Shown piece after piece: positions 10,874-20,698 of a stretch of 64,000 nt of DNA; position 1 is the first letter of the stretch; each line of letters starts with the position of its first letter. The DNA is from Aspidiotus rigidus (lineage: Eukaryota > Arthropoda > Insecta > Hemiptera > Diaspididae). The stretch lies in NCBI GenBank assembly GCA_035079385.1, contig JAVHKY010000071.1:2048001-2112000 (forward strand), given 5' to 3'. The notes under the pieces were generated by a model that was not told the origin of the DNA, did not search any database, and saw nothing but the letters and a program-made list of their open reading frames with translations. The translations under genes and the position numbers were made by a program.

Positions 10874-13864
10874 TTAATTTGTTAATTGGGACTTCGTACA
10901 ACCCCGGTAGAATTCACACAATGCCTCCTGTATTTTCCCTCCAAAAACATTTCTAGTATCGAAGAATATATCTATAGTATTGTCTATCTTTTGGAGCTTA
11001 TTGAATAGGAACTGCGCGTGATGTAATGGCGCTAGTTCGTAACGCTTGGTTCGGCATAACGGAACATTGAACAGACTGGCTCGTATTCGTCCAATTCTAG
11101 ACGGAACAAAAAGGCAGACTCTTTCTAGCAGGGGAGGTGCGTCAATTTTAGCGTTGACAACATCTCTCAAAAACAATAAGACCGTTAAATCTCTCCGTAT
11201 TCGTAGAGTTGTCAGTTCGTATCCTGCCAAAAGTTCGCAGTACGTTATTCCTGACTCGTAGTAACCGAAATTTTTGAAATACAGAAACCTCAGGAAACGT
11301 TTCTGAGTTCGCTCCAAGGTTTTTGAATTTCCTGTCCCCAACGGTGCCCACACCAGGCTGGCAAAATCCAAAATCGACCTAACCAGCGCCAAGTACAATG
11401 TTCTAATTGTACCTGCGTCCCCAAAGAGCTTTGAGTGTCTCATTATTATCCCCATATTCTTATTCGCTTTGGAGGACGTAGATCGAATTTGTTCCGCAAA
11501 GGTTAGATCACTTTCAAGGACAACACCCAGATCCTTAACTCTTTCATAATTACGTAATTTTATATTTTTAATGTTATATTCTGTTGCAGCAGGATGCTTT
11601 TTCTTTTTCGAAACAAACGTCATTTTCCCACATTTACCAATGTTAAGGGGTAGCTTATTTAAATCACTCCACTGGACTATCCGATTCAAGTCTTGCTGCA
11701 GCAGATATTCATCTCTTGTATCTCTGATCTCCCTATACAGTTTCAAATCATCTGCGTAGAGCAAGCAAGAGGAATCTTTGATTACACCATGGATATCAGA
11801 TATATACAGTAGAAACAGATACGGACCCAGATTAGACCCCTGTGGTACTCCAGATGGGCACGCAAAGAGGCAGGACAACCTTCCCTTGAATATAACATAC
11901 TGTTTTCTACCCTCTAAATATGATCTAAATAGGTCCAAAAGAGTTTCCGAGTATCCTACAGCATCTAACTTTTCCAACAATATTTCGTGATCTACTTTGT
12001 CGAATGCCTTTTGGAAATCTGTGTAAACTACATCAACCTGTGATTCAGTACCTCTATCTAATACTTCTCCTATATACTGCGTTAATTCTATCAGGTTTGT
12101 ATAAATCGACCTGCTCTTAACAAAACCATGCTGCTGTACTGGTATATTATGCTTTGTCTTTTGATATAACTGTAGAAAAATTGTCGACTCGAAAATTTTT
12201 GCAGGCACAGGGGAAAGCGCTATTGGTCTATAATTCGACACCTCCTGAGAGGCATCACCCTTGGGGACAGGAGTTATCTTCGAGATAACCCAGGAGCGTG
12301 GGTATTTCTTGGTTTCAAGGATGGTATTGTAAATGTGTGTTAGGGGAGGCGCGAGAAGCTGTTTGCATGCTTTGTAAATGTACGGCGGAATTCCGTCAGG
12401 TCCTACTCCCCTTTTCGGTTTGAGTCTTTTCATCGATGCCTCAACTTCAGACCTTGTTAAACTTTTAATCGAAATAAGGTCATTGGTTCCCGGAAAGCAA
12501 TCTTTCCTGCATCCAACGTTGGAGCGCAGCTCTTTCTGAGAATATACAGAAGAGAAATACTCGCCAAAGGCGGCGGCTATGTCCCCATAATTCGTATAAT
12601 ATTTTCCTGTATAACTCATTACAGTGGGAGTATTCGTATCTTTCCTTTTCGTGTTGATATAGTTCCAGAACTTCTGAGGCTCTATATGAATTCCTGCTTC
12701 AATATTTTTAACATATTCGGAGTATGCCTTCTTAATCAACTTCTTACTCTCCGTTCTCAACATACGGTACCTCTCGCTAACTTCGAAGTTGCTACCTATC
12801 TTTTTTAGTCTTCGTCTACATCTCTCTTTTGCTCTAATTGCTTTTATAATATCTTTTGTGAATCAAATAGGATACTTGTGTTTAGAAGAGCTGGTTTTTC
12901 TTTCTGGTACAGTGCTCGATACCACTTCGTATATCTTATGTTGAAAATAGTTAGCAGCATCGTCACTGTCATTCATTTCGTATAAAGTTTTCCAACTAAT
13001 CTTCTTAAGACCACGATACAATGCGTCGAAGTCAGCTTTTACGTAATTAAGTGATCTACTGTAAGGCAGTTCATCCGGGGTGTCCATTATCTGTGAGCCA
13101 GATAACCTCTTTGTACAACATGCCTCACTTCCGATAGCGATTTCAAGAGGGGGATGATACTTGTCTGCGCGTACAGTGAAGGATTCCGCTCGTGTTACTG
13201 TCAGGCTAGATGTAATATTAGTCAGCACTAAATCCAGAGTTTTATTTTGATGATTCACTATGTTATTGTAGGATCGAAGACCTGCTATTTGTACGAGTTC
13301 GATAAGTTCTGACGAGCACTTATCTGTAACAACTACGTTGGTTATCTTATCTTGCTCTTCATTCATACTCTCACCGTACCGGTACCGATACCAGTAATAA
13401 AAGGACGGTGCATTGAAATCGCCTACTATAAGTACATCTACGCACTCTGAGACCAGTCGAATTATGCTTTCGCTTATTGCACGATACGCTAATATAGAGG
13501 TGTTTGGTGGAAGATAAAATAAACCTATGTACAACGCTTTCCTATTTCGTTGATAATGACGTAGTTTCACCCAGATATTTTCACAACCCTCCGTGTGTAC
13601 CTCATAACGCGTGACTCGTTCTGCTGGTATAGTCTTATCAACAGCAAGTAACACTCCTCCCCCTCTCGATTTACCAAGTCCGTTATTAACTCTATCATGT
13701 CTGTAAACATTGTATCTGTCGTCGAAAAGTTCGCACGAATTTATGTCTGAGTTCAACCAAGTTTCAGTCATTGCCACTATGTGGTAACTGGTTTGTAGTG
13801 AAGTCGCATAAATGTCACCAACTTTTGTACGTAGTCCCCTAACATTTTGATAGAAAATCATCAT
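10874..13864 (-). pseudogene. LINE ORF2: endonuclease and reverse transcriptase with one nonsense codon
   Basis: A single frame of 996 codons interrupted only by TGA at 12863-12865. The N-terminal apurinic-like endonuclease (13864 to about 13100) shows NVRGLRTK, TETWLNSD, GGGVLLAVDK, IVGDFNAP and LDLVLTN. The RT (about 12500-11500) shows KRGVGPDGIPP, NYRPIALSPV, YTDFQKAFDKVDH, GVPQGSNLGPYLF and the catalytic YADDLKLY. The C-terminal region resembles other insect LINE ORF2 tails (RTQKRFLRFLYF). The TGA falls in YPI*F where related proteins often have Trp, so one G-to-A change explains it. No other break was seen. Related ORF2 proteins make target-primed reverse transcription possible; this copy probably needs help in trans. 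Confidence 0.92.
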
Positions 13865-14036
13865 TATCCAGCAGGCATAACCAGGACAGGACGGGTTACA
13901 ACGGAAAAGAGGCCTTTACAATTAAAACTATGAATTAATTCTACACTAAGAATATTAATATTAACACTAAATCTCATTCTTACTGTATAATCTATAGTAG
14001 TAAAGATAAAATAGTTTGGTAATTTATTAATAGTTA

Positions 14037-15035
14037 CTAGTTACGGGTACTAGCAGATCGAGTGGTGCTTCTCCCTTCAAGTGTTCGCAAATCCTCTTCC
14101 GACGAAATTACCATAACTGGTTCTCCCTCTGCAATTCTGGCCATAATCTTACAATCCCTGGTCCAAAGGTATTTTATGTCCCTTTCCTTCCTTAGACATC
14201 TCGCCTTATAGAAGAGCTCGGCATTTTTTGGCGCTAGGTGTTCCTCGATATAGATTCGCGAGTCGGCATTAGAATTCGATCGTATTCCAATATGGGATAG
14301 TCTTAATTGAGCTCGCTTCCACCTCCGTATAATTTCTTCCTTTGTGCTCCTTCGCGTTAGCTTTACGACAATGTTTGGAAAGCGGTTCATATTTCTTGTC
14401 GGATGTCTATGGCAAATATCAATTTCACTCTCAAGGTCCATTCCTACCGCACGCGCACATTCATTAACAAGTTCTTCGACATTCTCATTTTTGAGGGGGG
14501 GGGGGATTCCGGTAATAATGATATTATTTTTCCTTGTATACTGTTCAAGTCCATCGGCACGATTCTCAATATCCTTGAAGTTAAAGTTCAGTCCATCCTT
14601 ATCATGAGTGGAATTGACTCTTAAGGTTTCATTTTCCATTTCCAACTTGCTAATTCGGTTCTCCAATTCCTGAAGTCTACCAAGTTTTTCATCTTGACGG
14701 CTGCAGATTTCTTGTAGTTCTTTGTTCCTTTGAGTGAGTTTTCTGTTGTGTGCACGCAGGTCATCAAGAGTTTTGATTATTTTATCCAGTTTAGCTGACA
14801 GTTCCATTACTCGCTCCTCCATAGTAGGATTACTAGCCTGAGAAGAATAGGCGCTGTGAGAGTCCTCGTTTGCTGTGTTTCCCTTCTGGTCTCGTGATCT
14901 AGAAATAGAGTCATTACAGGCCGGGGACTTGTTGACTTTTTCTGTCATTGGTGAGTTGAGGTGTCCGCAACTTGAACATTTTCCACCACTGTAAGCGATA
15001 AATCGTCGGCATTCATCACATTTTCGTTGCGACAT
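14037..15035 (-). CDS. LINE ORF1 nucleic-acid-binding protein
   Basis: 332-aa intact frame upstream of ORF2 in the same element. It starts with a small zinc-ribbon-like module (CDECRRF..CSSCGH, residues about 6-25). A Ser/Asn-rich linker follows, then a coiled coil of about 90 residues (about 75-165) with regular Leu/Ile heptads. The C-terminal domain of about 150 residues (NNIIITGIPP, DICHRHP, FPNIVVKLTRRSTKEEII) looks like the L1-type ORF1 RNA-binding region. By family knowledge such proteins trimerise and coat the element RNA. Spacing to ORF2 is about 170 nt. The G-run near 14494-14503 is a likely place for sequencing or slippage errors, but the frame is open. Confidence 0.85.
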   Translation of the reverse strand: MSQRKCDECRRFIAYSGGKCSSCGHLNSPMTEKVNKSPACNDSISRSRDQKGNTANEDSHSAYSSQASNPTMEERVMELSAKLDKIIKTLDDLRAHNRKLTQRNKELQEICSRQDEKLGRLQELENRISKLEMENETLRVNSTHDKDGLNFNFKDIENRADGLEQYTRKNNIIITGIPPPLKNENVEELVNECARAVGMDLESEIDICHRHPTRNMNRFPNIVVKLTRRSTKEEIIRRWKRAQLRLSHIGIRSNSNADSRIYIEEHLAPKNAELFYKARCLRKERDIKYLWTRDCKIMARIAEGEPVMVISSEEDLRTLEGRSTTRSASTRN

Positions 15036-15145
15036 GGTATAAGACAGGATGTATGAATGCTAACCGAGATTTGTTCGAACGTGAAGGAAGATAACACTAC
15101 GATATTATTTGAACACTCGTACGCACGTCATTACACTTCGGAATT

Positions 15146-17412
15146 TTATTTTACATGACCAGAATCAGGTTCTATGAACTGAACATTTCGATAAACCTTG
15201 ACGTTTCCATTGATAAGAACTTTGTATCCAACTTCTGAATATCCAACCAACTTTCCTTTGACCGATTTATTATCTTGAGTTGTTCTCTTTTCATCGGGTA
15301 TTCTTACGAACACATTTGACCCATACATTCTCAAATTTTTAGCGCTTGGTTTTCGACCCATAAATATTTCAAACGGTGTTTTCCATTCTCGGGTTGAATG
15401 GTTTAATAAACGATTTCCAATATAGCAAGCAGTATCCACCAGTTCTGGCCAATATTTTCTTTCCAATTTTGATTCCTTTCGTAGACATCGAACTCGATCC
15501 ATAACAGTTCTGTTGTAACGTTCTGCAACACCACATAACTCATGGTCATAAGCTGGACATGTCATAATTCGAAATCCTTGACTTTTTGCAGCTTGATAGA
15601 AACTTTCATTTAAATATTCTAAACCATTATCGCAACGCAATTCCTGTAACGGGCAGTTTACAAGATTTCTAACTAGGTTATAATATTCCTGGAATTTTTC
15701 AAATACATCAGGCTTATTTTTGATACAATAAACTTTAGCAACTCTAGAGTAGTCGTCAATGAATGAGACAAAATATTTTTCGCGCTTATAACTTTCACAA
15801 TCCATAAATTTTACATCAGTATGAACAATTTGTCCTGGACAGGTTGCACGTCTACGTTCACTTTTAAAAGGTAATCTCGAAAGTTTTGATTCAATACAAA
15901 TTTCGCACTGCATAAATTCATTTTCTAAATTTTTGGGCAAATCGTCCAAATAACCATGTTTGCACATTAAATTAAGGTCCCGAAAATTAACATGACCCAG
16001 TACTCTGTGATAATACTCTTTTTTTGATAAATTACTCTTAACAAAGTTTGTTGAAATGACTGGATCATTTTTAATCACTTTACATTTGATGGGATATAAA
16101 CGATTAATCTTTTTTGTACGAAAAAGTAGCTCATTTTTAATATTGAAAACTTCGACAAAATCTCCGGCAAAGTTTACAAACATACCAGCCGAAGTGATAG
16201 CTGAGATACTCAGTAAGTTTTTATTGTAATTCGGAACATAAAAAACATTCTTTACGTTAACCATGTGTTCACGCCCATTGCAATAAAATTTACACATTAT
16301 TTTCCCCACTTTTGTGGCCTGCAAGATAGCACCGTTACCTAGGTTTACTTCTACTGAGCCTTTCAAATTAACGGATTCATAAAAATATTTATCATCAACA
16401 ATTATGTGATCAGTATCACCGCTGTCTAACAGCCATTCGATTTCATCACTTTCTAACGTATTATATTGATCTTCAAGTTTACAATTATTTACATTCACAT
16501 GAAAAGTATCAATGTTACTGTTCGATGACGATCCTTGATAGTTGTTTCTGTCCATGTTCTGCTGATTTCTTTGACCAAAATATCCTGGATTGTTTCGCCA
16601 GTTACCTCGACCGCGCGTATTTCCTCTATTACCATGCGACCAGTTTGAGTTGAAATTTCCGCGATGGTTTCCTCGATTTCCTCTAAAATTACGTCCGCGA
16701 CCTCGTCCTCTGTTCGCGTTTGACTCCGGGCATTCCCGGCGCACATGTCCTGGCTTATTACAAGCAAAACAAACAATACTAGTGGAGACTTTAAAGGCAT
16801 TCAACATATCATTATTACTTGGCTTCTCCTTTTCTACTTTTCGCTTTTGCTCTTCTCTGAGCAGTAACTTTTCACGAACATAATCAGCAGTTTTTGACTC
16901 TTCCGGCATCATGTCTATCGAATCTATTATATTCTGCATCGAGTCAGGTAATGTTCCGAGCAGATAATACATTTCTCGTTCATCATCGATTTCCGCACCT
17001 GCACACGTCAATTCAAGAACTATTCTATTAAACTTCTCAAAGAACTCACTGATGTTCTCGTTCTCATCATATTTCAAGTTTCCCATTCGTCTTTCGAGTA
17101 ACACAATTTTCGCATCCGATTTTTTGGCATAGATACTATCCAATTTATCCATCATTTGTTTTGGAGAATTGCACTTACGAATATCGTCGCAATTGCTGAG
17201 TGCCATAGATATAAGATACTTGGCCTTGGTCACGGCAGTTTCCCACGTTTTATCTTCGATGCCGTTTGGTTTCACTTCCTGCTCCACAGCTATTTTACAT
17301 TTTTTGTACTCCAATAATAACATAAATTGAAATCGCCAATTATCATACTTGACTTTTCCGACCGTAAACTTGGTTACTTGGGAATGATCGTTTCTTTATC
17401 TACGTCTGCCAT
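15146..17412 (-). pseudogene. Copia gag-protease-integrase, start region frameshifted
   Basis: The frame 15146-17323 encodes 725 aa. Residues about 1-170 are a UBN2-type gag. A CCHC zinc knuckle (CFACNKPGHVRREC) and an Arg/Gly/Asn-rich RNA-binding tract follow. The aspartic protease motif appears as LLDSGDTDHI, an odd variant of DSGAT. Next come the pre-integrase H..H..C..C segment (YHRVLGHVNF, CEICIESK) and the integrase core with HTDVKFMD, LRCDNGLEY and AERYNRT. The natural start is the ATG at 17410-17412. A 1-base loss near 17376 throws that start out of frame, leaving the internal ATG at 17323. At the 3' end the frame runs into the inserted LINE and stops at 15146. Confidence 0.9.
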
Positions 17413-17518
17413 TGCCGTGATTTTAGAGACAAAGGAATCCTGAATATAGATTTTCGCGTTTACCATATTTGACCGTGACAGACCAGATATCCATTAATCG
17501 AACCACGATTGGCTATCA

Positions 17519-17648
17519 TGATGAAATAACGACTGCAATCTCTACATTTTCTGATATTTTATTCACGCGTGAAAAGACAAACTCATAAACTAATAGAGAC
17601 AATTTCTCGTAACTACGATGTACATCACAAAACTCATAAACGTGGTTA
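17519..17648 (-). repeat. Copia 5' LTR, truncated
   Basis: 130 bp matching 8532-8661 without a difference that I can see. The remaining 78 bp of the LTR (equivalent to 8662-8739) are missing, and the sequence passes directly into an A-run and the left end of the DD82E element. The identical LTR sequence suggests a young Copia insertion, in contrast to its frame breaks. Confidence 0.8.
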
Positions 17649-17833
17649 AAAAAAAAAAAGTCTGTTTCATATAAGAATTACAATTTCGTCACGGCGCAAC
17701 TGTGATAACGAGTTCGAAATGGCGGGAAATTCAAACATGTTATCATCGATGAATACATGGCGCGACGAGTCTTCGTCACGAGTTAATTTGAATAATGCTG
17801 CTTTTACTCTTTACCTAATTAAATTTTCGCAAC

Positions 17834-19283
17834 ATGAACTCCAGGCAAAATACACCGGACATAAAGAGGAACCCAAGAGGAAGACCCATTTCAAGAAATC
17901 AAAAAGAAATGATCATTAATTTGTACAATTCCTTACAGCAAGAAGTTGAGAATATTGAACCTTCGAAAACTCGGAAGAAATGTCAAATAGCAGATATGAT
18001 TTCCGGGCAGATTGGTATTAGTTCGCATTCTATTCGACGTATTATTAATGAATACAAAGAAAGTGGGATGGTGAAATCGCCAAAACGAAAACGTAATAAG
18101 AAAACACTGTTTGAGAGACTAGATACCTTCGACAAAGATGCTATTCGAGCGAAAGTTCATGCATTCTTTCGTCGAAAAGAAATTCCTACGATTAAAAAAA
18201 TTGCGCGGACCATCAACGATGATGAAACACTCCCAAACATATCTTGCACGTCATTATTCAGGTAAGGAACAGCTTTCTACGATTGCTATTCTTCGTGCTG
18301 AAATTTCAACGACATATTCTCATTGTTAATGCAGACTTCTTCGGAAAATGGAATTCAAGTTCAAAAAGCGGTATCGTAAATGTATGTTGATAGATAGAGA
18401 TGATATTGTTGCTTGGAGACATCACTATTTACGTCAAATTCGGAAGTATCGAGCTGACTTGAAGAAAATTTACTATCAGGATGAAACATGGTTAAACTCA
18501 GGTCATACAGTGTCGAAGGTTCTTATAGACGATTCAATTAAATCATCAAGACAAGCATACCTCAGAGGTTTAACAAATGGTTTACCGAATCCTTCCGGTA
18601 AAGGAAATAGATTAATAATAAGTCATATTGGTAGTGACACGGGGTTCGTTGATGGAGGTCTTTTTGTATTCGAATCGAAGAACGATGGAGATTATCATAA
18701 AGACATGAATGCGGAGGTCTTTGAGACCTGGATTTCAAGTGTTTTAAGTGAATTAGAACCAGGATCTGTTGTTGTTTTAGATAACGCGCCATATCATTCT
18801 CGTAAAACTGAGCGCATTCCGAATACTAGCACGAAAAAAGCAGATATACTTGAATGGTTAAGATCGAAAGGAATTACTGATGCTCATGAAAACGAACTGA
18901 AGAAGCAGCTACTGGAACGAGTAAAAAGGTTTAATTATAAGCCAGCGTATGCAGTCGATGAAATTATCGAGGCAAGTGGGAGGATTGTCTTGAGGTTGCC
19001 GCCGTACCATTGTATTCTAAACCCAATTGAGTTAATTTGGGCTCAAATTAAAGGGTACGTTGCTCGTAATAATCATACCTTTACAATGAACGAGGCAAAA
19101 CAATTGCTTGTGGATGCAATCTCTCAAGTCACTCCAGAGCGATGGAAAGCTTGTGTTGACCACGTTCGAAAAATAGAAGAAGAGATGCGGAAACTTGACG
19201 ATATTCCGGAAATTGAGGTGCAACCTATGATTATAGATATTGGTGGAAGTGACAGCGACGATTCTGATGGTTTCGGTTTTTGA
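17834..19283 (+). CDS. DD82E-type IS630/Tc1-mariner transposase, one intron
   Basis: Exons 17834-18261 and 18335-19283 join in phase (CAG|GTAAGG .. ATGCAG|ACTT) into 458 codons with no stop. The N-terminal 140 residues form the helix-turn-helix DNA-binding part (NPRGRPISRNQKEMI, SHSIRRIINEY). The catalytic domain has Asp192 in YYQDETW, Asp292 in VVLDNAPYHS and Glu375 in NPIELIWAQIKGYV. I count 82 residues between Asp292 and Glu375, the DD82E spacing; the second gap holds a helical insert. The C-terminus ends in an acidic SDSDDSDGFGF tail. Family role: cut-and-paste at TA sites. All catalytic residues are present, so this copy may be active. An upstream ATG at 17719 is in another frame and would give only 66 aa. 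Confidence 0.92.
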
Positions 19284-19498
19284 CTGCAGAATAGGCTATG
19301 AACAACAATTTCTTATTAGGACTTTCAATTTGCTTGTAAGTTAATACTTTCATTTCTCATTTGCATCTACTTGCAGCCATCATCCTCAAACATTATTGTA
19401 GTCTATAAGTTGATTGGTAGAAATGAGAGCAATTGTGCATCCGGAATCATTATCTCATCTTTGGTTGAACTGAAGTTACCTGAACCCAAAAATATACT

Positions 19499-19990
19499 TT
19501 GAACTTTCGTTATTACTTTAAATAATAAGCTAACTTACCTACTTTAAACATAAGGTACTTGAATCTCGTATATGTAGTTCTTGTTGTTCTAAATTAGTCA
19601 TATTCGTGATACTTTATTTAGGATGACATTCATAATTCATCTTTACCGAAAACTATAATTTGAAGTTTTGTTATTACTTCAAATAATAAGCTAACTTACC
19701 TATTTCAAACTTAAGCTACTTGAATCTCGTATATCTAGTTCCCACTTTTCTACATTAGTCGTATTCGTGATAAGTTACTTTATTTAGGATGACATTCATA
19801 ATTCATCTTTACCGAAAACTATAATTTGAAGTTTCGTTATTACTTCAAATAATAAGCTAACTTACCTATTTCAAACTTAAGCTACTTGAATCTCGTATAT
19901 CTAGTTCCCACTTTTCTACATTAGTCGTATTCGTGATAAGTTACTTTATTTAGGATGACATCCGTAATTCGTTTATACCAAACTTTTTTC
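19499..19990. repeat. 166-bp tandem repeat, about 2.9 copies
   Basis: GGATGACATTC recurs at 19621, 19787 and 19953, giving a period of exactly 166 bp twice. The first unit is partial and more diverged; the second and third are nearly identical. The array lies between the transposase stop and the right end of the DD82E element. Confidence 0.85.
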
Positions 19991-20019
19991 TAATGGTGCT
20001 TTTTCGATAAGAATTACTG

Positions 20020-20330
20020 TAGATATTAAGAGGCACACAAGAATGTTGATTTAATTGTTAGTTTTCAGAATTATTCCTGACGTAGTTGCGAGAATGCAAT
20101 GTTTCTGTTTCAGTGCTACAATGAGTCGATTTGTTTTAAAATGAAAATGTTGATAGATTATATTTGAATAAGAACTACCTACGTATTAGGAGTCACAATA
20201 ACGTTGATTTATCTGTAGTTTTCATAATATTCGGTAATTATTCACGAAGTACTTCAGTACATAATGTTCAGTTGAATGAATTCGTTTTTTGAAATAAAAA
20301 TTTTGGAGTTTACTTTGTTTCGAGAGCTTA
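20020..20330. repeat. Diverged duplicate block near the right end of the DD82E element
   Basis: Two imperfect copies share a pattern AAGAA(T/C)TAC.., GTTGATTTA.., TAGTTTTCA.., ATTCACGAAGTA/TTCCTGACGTAG, spaced about 150-160 bp. This may be an older repeat of the same kind as the 166-bp array. Confidence 0.45.
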
Positions 20331-20698
20331 ATTTCACGTTGTCTCGCACAACTGATAGGTCACTTAAATTTTTTTAATCATTTATCATCGTATACAAATA
20401 ATGAACATAAACAAGGAACCCCTTTCAGGACGCAACAATCGTGTCGTGTGTTGCGGGTAGAAAATTGTAATTCTTATATGAAACTACGTCAGACTTGCGC
20501 TTGTATTCGTTACTGATAATAGGAAGTGAGTGATCGGTATCATTTCCAAATCAGATTTCCCAGAGTTCCTTCCCAGTCCTGTGCGTGATACTTCGATACG
20601 GCTCTATTGTTGTTCCAAAAAGATAACTCGTTCCGTTTGTTCTGTACTTTTTTCAAGTTCTGTCAAAAAATAGAACCTGTTAGGAATTGGTTGAGATC

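Larger units (their letters stand above)
10522..15140 (-). mobile_element. Non-LTR retrotransposon (LINE), nearly intact, nested in Copia
   Basis: Two-ORF LINE on the minus strand: ORF1 (14037-15035) and ORF2 with endonuclease and RT but no RNase H (10874-13864). It has a 3' untranslated region with a hairpin (10570-10614), and the 3' end is a (TAAA)n tail (10522-10561). It interrupts Copia coding sequence at 15143/10521. The target duplication is masked because the flank is itself TAAA-like. I place it loosely in the Jockey/CR1/L2-type assemblage; clade assignment needs a tree. Confidence 0.88.
8532..17648 (-). mobile_element. Ty1/Copia retrotransposon carrying a nested LINE
   Basis: A minus-strand Copia element: gag, protease and integrase (15146-17412), then RT (9376-10452) and RNase H (8849-9379). 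Domain order PR-INT-RT-RH is diagnostic of Copia. The 3' LTR is 8532-8739 and the truncated 5' LTR is 17519-17648. The LINE at about 10522-15140 splits it between integrase and RT. It inserted into the Polinton polymerase. Its outer 5' end is lost where the DD82E transposon begins, so its own target duplication cannot be read. Frame breaks (1-bp loss near 17376, TAA near 10463, frameshift near 9378) show that it is dead. Confidence 0.9.
17648..20503 (+). mobile_element. IS630/Tc1-mariner (DD82E) transposon
   Basis: Contains the spliced transposase 17834-19283. Inverted ends share a core of about 22 bp, TTTCATATAAGAATTACAAT, at 17667 and, inverted, near 20466-20487, with AGTCTG close to each outer end. 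The exact outer bases are uncertain because the left end is replaced by an A-run. TA dinucleotides lie at both approximate ends. The 3' third carries a 166-bp tandem array. The element sits where the Copia 5' LTR was lost. Confidence 0.75.

Noticed and set aside
14344..14624. Plus-strand frames over LINE ORF1
   Set aside because: Antisense shadows of ORF1.
16495..16883. Open frames of about 100 codons on both strands over the Copia gag
   Set aside because: Shadows of the Arg/Gly/Asn-rich gag segment in other frames.
17719..17919. Upstream frame starting MAGNSNML
   Set aside because: Overlaps the transposase start in another frame and lacks a helix-turn-helix; the 17834 frame continues into the conserved protein.
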